In this document: positions 1 to 6,508 of the stretch, piece by piece
Numbering within the stretch: position 1 is the stretch's first letter
Layout of the letters: each line of letters starts with the position of its first letter
Virus record (IMG/VR): IMGVR_UViG_3300010885_028425
Location: 1 to 31,146 of that record
Origin: a virus
Strand: one strand, 5' to 3'
DNA length: 31,146 nucleotides
Made by a program: the position numbers and the translations under genes
The notes under the pieces: generated by a model
Database searches by the model: none
Seen by the model: only the letters and a program-made list of their open reading frames with translations
Told to the model about the DNA's origin: nothing

Positions 1-1
1 G

Positions 2-325
2 TTTGGCACAATGAGCTTCTATGGATACTTTACCAAACAGAATTTAGACAGCTTGGGCAAGTTCATGTTTGTGGGCTTGATTGCCATTATCATTGCCAGT
101 ATTATCAATATCTTTATTGGTAGTAGTGTAATGCAAATGGTTATCTCAGCCTTGGCCATTGTGATCTTCATGGGCTTGACTGCTTACGACACACAACAAA
201 TCCGTGAAATGGTCAGTACAGATTCCAGCCCTGCCGCTGAAGTATTGGGTGCGTTGACCTTGTACTTGGACTTTATCAATATCTTCTTGAGCTTGCTACA
301 ACTGTTTGGCGATAAGAAAGATTAA
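2..325 (+). CDS. Bax inhibitor-1 (BI-1/YccA-like) family membrane protein, C-terminal part (5' truncated by window edge)
   Basis: The frame is open to the left edge of the window and its translation begins Phe-Gly-Thr before the first visible Met, so the true start lies upstream; this family is usually about 220-240 residues with six to seven helices. Visible family signatures are the FGTMSFYGYFTKQNL stretch, the GLTAYDTQQIREM segment after a hydrophobic helix, and the C-terminal LGALTLYLDFINIFLSLLQLFG, which closely matches bacterial YccA/YbhL proteins. At least three membrane segments remain in the visible part. BI-1 proteins are inner-membrane proteins, some acting as pH-sensitive calcium leak channels; YccA modulates the FtsH protease. 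A role in protecting the host membrane or restraining host proteolysis during infection is inference. It is the first visible gene of an overlapping operon that also encodes ClpP, another proteolysis gene. Confidence 0.85.
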   Translation, partial: FGTMSFYGYFTKQNLDSLGKFMFVGLIAIIIASIINIFIGSSVMQMVISALAIVIFMGLTAYDTQQIREMVSTDSSPAAEVLGALTLYLDFINIFLSLLQLFGDKKD

Positions 326-326
326 T

Positions 327-767
327 ATGAAGCTGTTTGGACGTAGTAGTGGATACTATCTATTTTGGACAGGTTTTATCTACTTCTGGGTGGGCATGTA
401 CCTTGCATTTACACATGTCGCCCAACCGGAACTTGCTACACTAGGATTTGTACTGGCTCTTAGTGTACCACTTTGGTGTCCGCCAGTTGCTCGTCATTTT
501 AACATGGAGCCTGTAATGTTTGATTTGTTTAAGAAAAAGACAATGCCTAAAAATGTTTTGCCGTTTCCTGCGCCTAAATCAGTGGCGCCAGTAGAGCCGC
601 CTGCTCCTAAGGAAAAGGATCCAACTACCTATTACACTATCGGTCATACTGATGATAATCGTGTAACTATGCGAATGGGTTATACCACACTTACTATGAA
701 CTATCAAGGTGTTCAAAATCTTATCGATCAACTTGAATTGTACCAAAATCAATTGAGAGAAGAATGA
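327..767 (+). CDS. Small membrane protein with two N-terminal helices and a soluble C-terminal domain, unknown function
   Basis: I do not recognise a named family. The N-terminus has two hydrophobic segments (about residues 9-28 and 34-50), followed by a Lys/Pro-rich linker (about 68-98) and a compact polar domain (about 99-146) beginning TYYTIGHTDDNRVTMRMGY and ending in an amphipathic helix. The layout suggests an inner-membrane anchor presenting a cytoplasmic domain. I chose ATG 327, just after the stop of the upstream BI-1 gene; a TTG at 306 in the same frame would overlap that gene by 20 bases and has no ribosome-binding site. The stop overlaps the start of the next gene (ATGA), so translation is probably coupled. 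It could partner the BI-1 protein, but only adjacency supports this. Confidence 0.7.
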   Translation: MKLFGRSSGYYLFWTGFIYFWVGMYLAFTHVAQPELATLGFVLALSVPLWCPPVARHFNMEPVMFDLFKKKTMPKNVLPFPAPKSVAPVEPPAPKEKDPTTYYTIGHTDDNRVTMRMGYTTLTMNYQGVQNLIDQLELYQNQLREE

Positions 768-1180
768 AGTTCTTTGAACCCTTACGTGATGACCTAATGG
801 TGCAACAGCAGATCACTAATAGTTGGGAACACATGGTAGGTGTTATCATGCTGAATCAAACTGGGCGCAAGCCAGTAAAGCTGACCTTGCCCGAATTTCT
901 ATATTGGTTTCCTAATCCGCATGCACTGCTACAAGCAGATGAAAACTTTGTTAAAACCATCTTGGCACCCCTAGGCATGATGAATGTGCGATATGAAAGA
1001 CTAGTAGGTATGAGCAAGGACTACTTGACCTGGGACGGAGATGATGCTACAATGTTATATGGTATTGGAAAGTATGGTAGCGACAGTTACGAAATATTTT
1101 TCAAACACAACTACAGTGTAGAACCCACTGATAAAGAATTGAAACGCTATTTACAAGAGGAAGTTTATGAATCCGTTTAG
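764..1180 (+). CDS. MBD4-like HhH-GPD DNA glycosylase (mismatch/uracil-type)
   Basis: This 138-residue protein resembles the catalytic domain of MBD4, a monofunctional thymine/uracil glycosylase acting on G:T and G:U mismatches. Matching blocks are the N-terminal helix with W21-EHMVGVIMLNQT, the LAPLGMMNVRYERLVGMSKDYL segment, the helix-hairpin-helix LYGIGKYGSDSYEIF (98-112), and the catalytic Asp equivalent at D123 in VEPTDKELKRYL. As in MBD4, and unlike EndoIII, there is no Lys in the hairpin at the lyase position, and no Fe-S cysteine cluster follows. The protein is shorter than MBD4's domain and has no methyl-binding domain. It would start base-excision repair of deaminated cytosine or 5-methylcytosine; an attack on host or rival DNA cannot be excluded. 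Its start overlaps the upstream stop and its end overlaps the next gene by 14 bases. Confidence 0.75.
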   Translation: MKFFEPLRDDLMVQQQITNSWEHMVGVIMLNQTGRKPVKLTLPEFLYWFPNPHALLQADENFVKTILAPLGMMNVRYERLVGMSKDYLTWDGDDATMLYGIGKYGSDSYEIFFKHNYSVEPTDKELKRYLQEEVYESV

Positions 1181-1532
1181 AGATCAAGAAAAGTTCATGC
1201 GAGCATGTGATCAGTCGATTGGTGAATTTGACGAATTGCAATTTGCCTTGTATACTAATCTTATCACTGAAGAGCATCAGGAACTGCTGGAGGCAACACT
1301 GTCAGATGATCGAGTAGAGCAATTGGACGCACTTATTGATATCCTAGTTGTCACTATCGGAGCAATACACAGTATGGGTGCAGATGCCGAAGGTGCATGG
1401 AAAGAAGTCATGCGAACCAATTTTGCCAAGATTGATCATGATACAGGCAAAGTTCGTAAACGTGAAGATGGCAAGGTTCTAAAGCCCACTGGATGGGTGC
1501 CACCCGAATTGAAACAATTTATTAAGGAATAA
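1167..1532 (+). CDS. MazG-like / all-alpha NTP pyrophosphohydrolase
   Basis: A single-domain 121-residue all-alpha nucleotide pyrophosphohydrolase. The metal-binding EExxE motif is at E35-E36-xx-E39, and the second acidic cluster ExxDxxxD is at E51, D54 and D58. The tail carries the KIDHDTGKVRKREDGKVLKPTGW block seen in dCTP/dUTP-type and phage MazG-like proteins. These enzymes hydrolyse (d)NTPs to (d)NMP and pyrophosphate; phage members have been proposed to clean nucleotide pools or to alter host (p)ppGpp, and I cannot tell which applies. The start is preceded by AAGAGG at 1155-1160, inside the 3' end of the glycosylase gene it overlaps. The pairing with a deamination-repair glycosylase would fit a joint role in limiting damaged bases in DNA, which is inference. 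Confidence 0.8.
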   Translation: MNPFRDQEKFMRACDQSIGEFDELQFALYTNLITEEHQELLEATLSDDRVEQLDALIDILVVTIGAIHSMGADAEGAWKEVMRTNFAKIDHDTGKVRKREDGKVLKPTGWVPPELKQFIKE

Positions 1533-1534
1533 TT

Positions 1535-2062
1535 ATGACACAACTAGTACCAAATGTAACATTTGCTTTTCGAGAAGGTGACGAAGCACCCCAAGGCGGC
1601 GGATGCCCAATCGGCGGTGAGTTTGTTTTCAAAACAACCGATGACCTATTCGCCAACAAGCGAGTAGTGGTATTCAGCTTGCCGGGTGCGTTTACACCCA
1701 CATGCTCCACATATCAACTGCCGGGCTTTGAAGAGCAGTATGAAGACTTTAGGGCACAGGGTATTGACGATATCTATTGCATCTCAGTTAACGATGCATT
1801 TGTCATGAACGAATGGGCTCGTGCATTGAACATTCAAAATGTACATCCAATTCCAGACGGTGCAGGCGTGTTTACAGAAGGCATGGGCATGACGGTAGAT
1901 ATGAGTGCAATTGGTTTTGGCAAACGCAGTCGTCGTTATGCGGCTGTTATCGATAATGGACAAGTACAACACATGTTCGTTGAACCCGAATCTAGTGAAA
2001 CGGATCCGGATCCGTACGGCGTATCAAGCCCAGAAAATGTAATGAAATATCTAAAAGGATAA
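1535..2062 (+). CDS. Peroxiredoxin, Prx5/type II-like
   Basis: A thioredoxin-fold thiol peroxidase of 175 residues. The active-site block is PGAFTPTCS (50-58), with C57 as peroxidatic cysteine and T54 in the usual position, followed by [12 protein letters not shown]. The [15 protein letters not shown] block (128-142) carries the conserved Arg region of the Prx5 family. C82 (IYCISVND) is the only obvious further cysteine besides C24 that could resolve the sulfenic acid; there is no fused glutaredoxin domain. The enzyme reduces H2O2 and alkyl hydroperoxides in the cytosol using thioredoxin or glutaredoxin. AAGGA at 1524-1528 lies 6 bases before ATG. The gene sits 2 bases after the MazG stop and 2 bases before clpP. 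With the superoxide dismutase at 15242 it could complete superoxide-to-water detoxification. Confidence 0.9.
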   Translation: MTQLVPNVTFAFREGDEAPQGGGCPIGGEFVFKTTDDLFANKRVVVFSLPGAFTPTCSTYQLPGFEEQYEDFRAQGIDDIYCISVNDAFVMNEWARALNIQNVHPIPDGAGVFTEGMGMTVDMSAIGFGKRSRRYAAVIDNGQVQHMFVEPESSETDPDPYGVSSPENVMKYLKG

Positions 2063-2064
2063 AA

Positions 2065-2652
2065 ATGCCAAATTTAGTACCCATGGTCATTGAGACCGAA
2101 GCTCGTGGAGAACGTGCATATGACATCTACAGTCGCTTGCTCAAGGACCGTATTGTGATGTTGGATACAGATGTGAATGAACACACAGCCAGTTTGCTGG
2201 TAGCACAGTTCTTATTTTTGGAAAGTCAAGGCAATGAAGACATCAACTTTTTTATCAACAGTCCGGGCGGAGTGGTTACAGCTGGTATGGCTATTTACGA
2301 TACTATGCAATTCATTAAGCCTGACGTTAGCACCATCGTTATGGGCCAGGCCTGTAGTATGGGAAGTCTGCTAGCTACTGCTGGTGCTCCTGGCAAGCGT
2401 AAGATGCTACCAAACGCTAGACACATGATTCATCAGCCCTCGGGCGGTGCAGGTGGACAGGCCACTGACATGGAAATCCAAGTGAAAGAGATCCTAAAAA
2501 TGAAGCAGAATTTGACCCAGCTGTATGTCAAGCATAACAGCAAAGGTAAAACATATGAAGAGTTTTTGGCAGCTATGGAACGTGATAATTTCATGAGTGC
2601 CCAGGAAGCCCTGGAATACGGTTTGATTGACGAAATCATTACAAGTCGTTGA
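2065..2652 (+). CDS. clpP: ClpP serine protease, ATP-dependent Clp proteolytic subunit
   Basis: A complete 195-residue ClpP, the normal length of a processed bacterial subunit. The catalytic triad is present: S98 in GQACSMGS, H123 in [11 protein letters not shown], and D174 in [20 protein letters not shown]. The oligomerisation and oxyanion segment [29 protein letters not shown] is well conserved. The bacterial GQAASMGA has become GQACSMGS here, with Cys beside the nucleophile. This is a true ClpP rather than the S49/ClpP-like prohead protease of lambdoid phages. It has no ATPase partner in the window, so it would have to use host ClpX/ClpA, mix into host tetradecamers, or act alone; which is unknown. 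AAAGG lies 6-7 bases before ATG. It is the last gene of the first operon. Confidence 0.93.
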   Translation: MPNLVPMVIETEARGERAYDIYSRLLKDRIVMLDTDVNEHTASLLVAQFLFLESQGNEDINFFINSPGGVVTAGMAIYDTMQFIKPDVSTIVMGQACSMGSLLATAGAPGKRKMLPNARHMIHQPSGGAGGQATDMEIQVKEILKMKQNLTQLYVKHNSKGKTYEEFLAAMERDNFMSAQEALEYGLIDEIITSR

Positions 2653-2688
2653 TTCTGTTAGATTAATTATAATGTAACATTAAGTATG

Positions 2689-2737
2689 TGCTGGGCCGAT
2701 AAATACACAGTAAGCAGGAGAACTATTGTGCCCAGCA
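2689..2737. promoter_or_regulatory. Inverted repeat TGCTGGGC/GCCCAGCA enclosing a late-type promoter and the ribosome-binding site
   Basis: TGCTGGGC (2689-2696) and GCCCAGCA (2730-2737) form a perfect 8-bp GC-rich stem. The 33-base loop holds the late motif GATAAATAC (2698-2706), the AGGAG ribosome-binding site (2716-2720) and most of the GTG start (2728-2730), whose last G is paired. A transcript reading through from upstream could fold and hamper initiation, whereas a transcript started at the late promoter (near 2711) would lack the 5' arm. Confidence 0.6.
2698..2706 (+). promoter_or_regulatory. T4-type late promoter motif GATAAATAC
   Basis: It matches the T4 late promoter octamer TATAAATA in seven of eight positions. 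The expected start site, about six bases beyond the octamer, gives a 17-base leader containing AGGAG before the GTG at 2728. The same 9-mer recurs at 9093 and 15229. Confidence 0.6.
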
Positions 2738-3456
2738 ACACCTATTTTAACTGGTCCGAACTAACCAGAAGTGATCTTACTTCCCTGTTCTGTACATTGA
2801 GAAATGATATAGTCGGGAAGACGCTTACACCTAGTCAAATTCAAAAGCGCATAAATCGTGCGATAAAACCACACCTTCCTATCAAATTGCGCAAGTGCAT
2901 CTACCCTAAAACTGATTTTGGATTGGTTTATATTGGCGGAGTCTACTACAGCGAACTGGATAAGAAAGGTTTACCCGCAATAGAAGTCAATTTCAACTTC
3001 AACCCATTTGATTGCACAGTCAAGATAACCGAATATCGCTTTCGTAGAATGGCTAGTCGTTTTGCAGACACAGTCATGCACGAAGTTATACACATGCGAC
3101 AATTCCGTGCAAGAAATTTCAAAAGTATTCCAGGTTATCAAAGCACAGCTGAATTGAGCAAAGAACGCAAAGAGCAAGAATACTACGGCGACACCGACGA
3201 AATGGGTGCATTTGCATTCAACATTGCCTGCGAACTATTGGATCGCTTTGGTTACGATCCAGTCCAAATCAAACGTTATCTAGACTCAAATCAGTCATAC
3301 CGCCATAAAACCAGTTGGTGGTGCTACTATTTGAAAACTTTTAATTGGAATCATGATCACAAGATCATCCGACGTATGAAAAATCTCATCATGCGTCAAC
3401 TTGAAAATGCCTACCTAGGCAAACCATTTAAGACCACAAACCACTTGACTTACTGA
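2728..3456 (+). CDS. Putative zinc metalloprotease (HExxH), GTG start
   Basis: The product is 242 residues from the GTG start. The HEVIH motif (118-122) follows a helix MASRFADTVM, and an acidic, small-residue helix GDTDEMGAFAFNIACELL (about 154-171) lies roughly 35 residues downstream and could supply the third zinc ligand, as in zincin peptidases. The N-terminal part is basic and the C-terminal region is rich in Trp, Tyr, His and Lys. I do not recognise a specific family; SprT-like and other phage metallopeptidases are possible relatives. I prefer GTG 2728 over the in-frame ATG 2686: AGGAG sits 7 bases before the GTG, and the late-type promoter at 2698-2706 lies downstream of that ATG. It may process proteins during late infection or lysis, but that is inference. 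Confidence 0.65.
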   Translation: MPSNTYFNWSELTRSDLTSLFCTLRNDIVGKTLTPSQIQKRINRAIKPHLPIKLRKCIYPKTDFGLVYIGGVYYSELDKKGLPAIEVNFNFNPFDCTVKITEYRFRRMASRFADTVMHEVIHMRQFRARNFKSIPGYQSTAELSKERKEQEYYGDTDEMGAFAFNIACELLDRFGYDPVQIKRYLDSNQSYRHKTSWWCYYLKTFNWNHDHKIIRRMKNLIMRQLENAYLGKPFKTTNHLTY

Positions 3457-3473
3457 TAGTTACCCTGTATAAT
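3445..3473 (+). promoter_or_regulatory. Sigma70-type promoter TTGACT-17-TATAAT before the ligase
   Basis: TTGACT (3445-3450) and TATAAT (3468-3473) are separated by exactly 17 bases. A near-consensus host-type promoter suggests early expression of the DNA ligase. Confidence 0.85.
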
Positions 3474-3487
3474 AAACACTTATACAG
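3465..3487. repeat. Perfect 8-bp inverted repeat over the -10 and start region of the ligase promoter
   Basis: CTGTATAA (3465-3472) and TTATACAG (3480-3487) flank the 7-base spacer TAAACAC. The repeat covers the -10 element and the likely transcription start, a usual place for an operator; it could instead form a 5' hairpin. Confidence 0.5.
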
Positions 3488-3505
3488 TTAACCATCGGAG
3501 TACAC

Positions 3506-4831
3506 ATGAGCATTTGTGCCAGTCATATCTGGAGTTTGGAAAGCCATCCAAGCCGTTTAAACAAAGAAGCCATTATCCTAGCCATTGCCCAAGAAGGCTG
3601 TGATGAATTCTTCCAAGGGTGTCGCTTGGCATTGGATCCCATGATCACTTTTGGTCTCAAACAAATACCGGAGAAAACAGATGAAGATGGACCAGGCTTG
3701 CCTTGGGACCACTTTACTCTTGCACTTACTGGCTTTACCACACGTCAAGTTACTGGTAACACAGCACGTGATGTAATTCAAGCTATGATGAAATCTGCCA
3801 CCAAAGCAGAATGGAATGGCTGGTATCGACGTATCCTTATCAAGGACTTGCGTTGCGGTACCAGTGAAAAAACAATCAACAAAGTAGTGGAGAAGAAGTA
3901 TGCTCAGTATGCTATTCCTGTATTCGGTTGTCAGCTTGCTCATGATAGTGCTAATCATGAGAGTAAGGTATCGGGCAAAAAACTTATCGAAGTCAAACTC
4001 GATGGAGTTAGAGTTATTACTATTGTACGTAGTGATGGTCGGGTGGACATGTTCAGTCGTAATGGTAAAGAACTTGCTAACTTTCCTCATATAGCACAAC
4101 AGATTTCAAACGTGATCCAACTAAAAGGTTCCAGCAAGAGCATGGACGTTGTGCTGGACGGTGAGATTATGTCAAGCAGTTTTCAGGACTTGATGAAGCA
4201 GGTGCACCGCAAGGACAATGTGGAAGCTGGAGATGCTGTTCTCAACTTGTTTGATGTGTTGCCATTGGAAGACTTCGAGAAAGGCATTTACGACAAAGAC
4301 CAAACCACTCGCAGTAGCATGATCAAGTTCTGGGTAGAACAAAATCAACATCTAATTCCTAATGTAACTTATGTTGCCAACGAACTTGTGGACTTGGACA
4401 CAGCAGAAGGCCAAACTCGTTATAAAGAAATCAATGCCAAGGCGATTGAGGGTGGGTACGAAGGTATCATGCTTAAAGATCCCGCCGCTGGTTACGAATG
4501 TAAACGCAGTGTGGCATGGCTGAAATTGAAACCGTTTATCGAAGTCAGCCTTACTGTAGTGGCTGTGGAAGAAGGAACTGGCAAGAATATAGGCAAACTT
4601 GGTGCGCTAGTGTGCGAAGGAGTTGACGATGGCAAGACCATTCGAGTCAATGTGGGCAGTGGACTTACTGATGAACAGCGAGATAGCTTTTGGAAGCTCA
4701 AGAGCGACTGTGTGGGTATGGTGGCTGAAGTACGTGCTGATGCGGTAACACAAAATCAGGACGGCTCATACAGCTTACGTTTTCCACGTTTTAAATCATT
4801 TAGAGGTTTTGAATCCGGTGAAAAATTATAA
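3506..4831 (+). CDS. ATP-dependent DNA ligase
   Basis: A 441-residue phage-type ligase. The nucleotidyl-transferase motifs are in order: I at K164-LDGVR (the AMP-accepting Lys), a GRVDMFSRNGKE block at about 178-189, III DVVLDGEIM (214-222), IIIa LNLFDVLPLEDF (246-257), IV EGGYEGIMLKD (315-325) and V WLKLKP (338-343). The OB-fold domain follows and ends in LRFPRFKSFRG (424-434). An N-terminal helical domain (1-150) resembles the DNA-binding region of T4 gp30-type ligases. It seals nicks in replication and repair; this window also encodes a glycosylase and UvdE, whose repair needs a ligase. GGAG at 3497-3500 lies 5 bases before ATG. A strong sigma70-type promoter precedes it, so early expression is likely. 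The stop overlaps the next small gene. Confidence 0.93.
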   Translation: MSICASHIWSLESHPSRLNKEAIILAIAQEGCDEFFQGCRLALDPMITFGLKQIPEKTDEDGPGLPWDHFTLALTGFTTRQVTGNTARDVIQAMMKSATKAEWNGWYRRILIKDLRCGTSEKTINKVVEKKYAQYAIPVFGCQLAHDSANHESKVSGKKLIEVKLDGVRVITIVRSDGRVDMFSRNGKELANFPHIAQQISNVIQLKGSSKSMDVVLDGEIMSSSFQDLMKQVHRKDNVEAGDAVLNLFDVLPLEDFEKGIYDKDQTTRSSMIKFWVEQNQHLIPNVTYVANELVDLDTAEGQTRYKEINAKAIEGGYEGIMLKDPAAGYECKRSVAWLKLKPFIEVSLTVVAVEEGTGKNIGKLGALVCEGVDDGKTIRVNVGSGLTDEQRDSFWKLKSDCVGMVAEVRADAVTQNQDGSYSLRFPRFKSFRGFESGEKL

Positions 4832-5063
4832 AAATATAATTCTTTGGGCACTATCTGTTTTTGCAATTTTTGTATTATTGCCTGTAGAAGATACTTTTGA
4901 TCAAAGTATGCATACCGAACAGTTTTGTGCATACGGAAATGTTTATGTAGAATTTAGAAAGGCCGGTAAAGTATGGGGTACCACATTTGTAGATGAGTTT
5001 GGTAAACCTATCAGATGTGATGGAGATTTGGAAAAAATTAGTAGCCATAGATTAATTTCTTAA
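4818..5063 (+). CDS. Small membrane-anchored protein, unknown function
   Basis: An 81-residue protein with an N-terminal basic stretch (KNYK), one hydrophobic segment (about residues 6-22) and a polar domain of about 55 residues with two cysteines (in EQFCAYGNVYVEF and IRCDGD). It reads as a signal anchor or secretion signal followed by a small periplasmic domain. I choose GTG 4818; AGAGG at 4802-4806 is 11 bases upstream, rather far, but the alternative TTG at 4809 is only 2 bases from it. Either start overlaps the ligase stop. I see no family match. Confidence 0.5.
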   Translation: MKNYKNIILWALSVFAIFVLLPVEDTFDQSMHTEQFCAYGNVYVEFRKAGKVWGTTFVDEFGKPIRCDGDLEKISSHRLIS

Positions 5064-5079
5064 ATACAGTATGAAAGAA
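5057..5079. promoter_or_regulatory. Late-type motif CTTAAATAC within an imperfect inverted repeat over the ATG
   Basis: The motif at 5059-5067 overlaps the upstream stop codon and ends 3 bases before ATG 5071. ATAC-A-GTAT is a perfect inner palindrome running into the ATG; TTCTT (5057-5061) and AAGAA (5075-5079) pair again outside a 2x2 internal loop. There is no Shine-Dalgarno sequence, so a transcript starting at the usual distance would begin at or within one base of the ATG. The octamer is weaker than the others (CTTAAATA). Confidence 0.4.
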
Positions 5080-5679
5080 CACAAGATCAATCTATCAAAT
5101 AATTTTATCATGGGCTGGTACATTGATCACAGTATCTGCGATCAACTGATCGAAATGCACAAGGATAGCAAATTTCAATATCAAGGTGCATTTGGAGAAT
5201 CTCAAGAAAAACTTAGATTTGATAAAGGTATAAAAGACTCTACAGATGTGCCACTCAGTCCGGACAGTGTTCCCCAAATTTATGTTGACAATTTGTTTAT
5301 GTGTGCTAAAATGTACATGGACCGATACCAATATTGTGACCTAGGTGAATTTGGTCTTTATGAAAATAGTCAGATTCAACATTATCCACCGGGTGGTGGT
5401 TACAAGGAATGGCACATGGAAAAGGGCGGGATATCTTGGCCCATAGTAACTAGACACTTGGTGTTTATGACTTACTTGAACGATGTTACTGATGGCGGGG
5501 GAACTGAATTCTTCTATCAGGGGTTGACAACTAAAGCTGAAAAAGGGCTGACATTGATATGGCCGCCTGAGTGGACATTCACTCATCGTAGTCAAATTAG
5601 CCCCACACAAGAGAAATATATTATAACAGGTTGGTTAAATTTAAAAACCTATCCATTGAAAGGAAATGAAGATGCGTAG
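5071..5679 (+). CDS. 2-oxoglutarate/Fe(II)-dependent oxygenase, prolyl-4-hydroxylase-like, HxE variant
   Basis: A 202-residue double-stranded beta-helix oxygenase. The first metal motif reads H115-M-E117 (in YKEWHMEKGG), so Glu replaces the usual Asp; the distal ligand is H172 in WTFTHRSQ, and K182 sits ten residues later as the probable 2OG carboxylate partner. The core RHLVFMTYLNDVTDGGGTEFF (129-149) is typical of prolyl-4-hydroxylase-like enzymes. HxE is known in a few active members such as clavaminate synthase and AsnO, so activity is plausible. The substrate is unknown; in phages these proteins are thought to hydroxylate proteins, nucleotides or DNA bases. It lacks a ribosome-binding site and starts right after a late-type motif. 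Its end overlaps the next gene. Confidence 0.82.
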   Translation: MKEHKINLSNNFIMGWYIDHSICDQLIEMHKDSKFQYQGAFGESQEKLRFDKGIKDSTDVPLSPDSVPQIYVDNLFMCAKMYMDRYQYCDLGEFGLYENSQIQHYPPGGGYKEWHMEKGGISWPIVTRHLVFMTYLNDVTDGGGTEFFYQGLTTKAEKGLTLIWPPEWTFTHRSQISPTQEKYIITGWLNLKTYPLKGNEDA

Positions 5680-6508
5680 TCATTATTGGACAATTGGTAA
5701 ATTTGCAGACTGGCTTCGTGGCACACCCAAGCTCAAGTGCGGTACGAGTGAAGAATGGGAAGCCTGGCAGGATCAAGCAAAAACTGCTTATCCTATCCGT
5801 TGGTGGATCGCCGAAGAAGGGTTGGACTACCTTCAAAAAATTGTCTATTACATTCCGGATAAATTAAATGATGTCAGATATTATATTAATAATCGCTGGG
5901 TTAGCCGCAGTCATAGTCTTACTGCTCATGCTCGTGATATTCGTCCTGGCTCTTGGAGCGATGTTGGGAGTAGATTCCTTCCATGCCTTTTTAATGAACT
6001 TCAAGACTTTGTTGAAATAGAACAAGCATGGCACCACTGCATGTGGAGTGACGATGCCAAGACCAAGTTTGATGTGCCTTGGTGGCGCAGTGGGTGGTTA
6101 CGTCTGCGTACATGGCGCAATGCCGAAGCTGGACTCGAATATCTCCGTTGGGCAAGTGAACTGGTTGTTGGAGAAGACATGGGTGTTGAACCAGGCAGCA
6201 AAGGATTCGGAGAACCAACTCATCAAGCCAACAGTGCCCGAGAAATTATCGAGCTTTACACTTGGTGGACTGTTACATATCGCAATCGTCCCGATCCTTA
6301 TGATGCCAGTGGGTGGACTGCGGCATGCGAAGCCAGTCGTGAAGCCAACGGCGGCAAGTTGAGTTTTAGCTCTCCTAAAGATCCTGTTCTCAAAAAAGCA
6401 CAGGATACAGCACACAAGCTACTTGACAAGATTGAAAAGGCTTATGAAAAAGAAGATGAAGAAATGATGATCCGCTTGATCAAAATCCGCGAGAGTCTAT
6501 GGACCTAA
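5672..6508 (+). CDS. Trp-rich conserved-looking phage protein, unknown function
   Basis: A 278-residue soluble protein, strongly enriched in Trp and charged residues, with no membrane segments. Two segments resemble each other: YPIRWWIAEEGLDYLQKI in the first quarter and TWRNAEAGLEYLRWA near the middle, so an internal duplication is possible. The C-terminal 60 residues look helical and coiled-coil-like (AHKLLDKIEKAYEKEDEEMM). I have no functional assignment. The start is ATG 5672, because AAGGA (5660-5664) is 7 bases from it but only 1 base from the in-frame ATG at 5666. It overlaps the oxygenase stop upstream and the radical SAM start downstream, so the three are probably co-expressed. Confidence 0.65.
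   Translation: MRSHYWTIGKFADWLRGTPKLKCGTSEEWEAWQDQAKTAYPIRWWIAEEGLDYLQKIVYYIPDKLNDVRYYINNRWVSRSHSLTAHARDIRPGSWSDVGSRFLPCLFNELQDFVEIEQAWHHCMWSDDAKTKFDVPWWRSGWLRLRTWRNAEAGLEYLRWASELVVGEDMGVEPGSKGFGEPTHQANSAREIIELYTWWTVTYRNRPDPYDASGWTAACEASREANGGKLSFSSPKDPVLKKAQDTAHKLLDKIEKAYEKEDEEMMIRLIKIRESLWT

Noticed and set aside
2650-2673. Perfect TATAAT at 2668-2673 as a sigma70 promoter
   Set aside because: No acceptable -35 element at 16-18 bases (TTGATT is only 13 away). Left out of the feature list, although weak activity is possible.
2686-2727. ATG 2686 as the start of the metalloprotease gene
   Set aside because: It has no ribosome-binding site and lies upstream of the late motif; GTG 2728 has AGGAG 7 bases before it.
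3578-4099. Long antisense open frame inside the ligase gene
   Set aside because: It lies wholly opposite a gene with clear ligase motifs, has low-complexity Cys/His/Phe-rich composition, and no ribosome-binding site or family motif.
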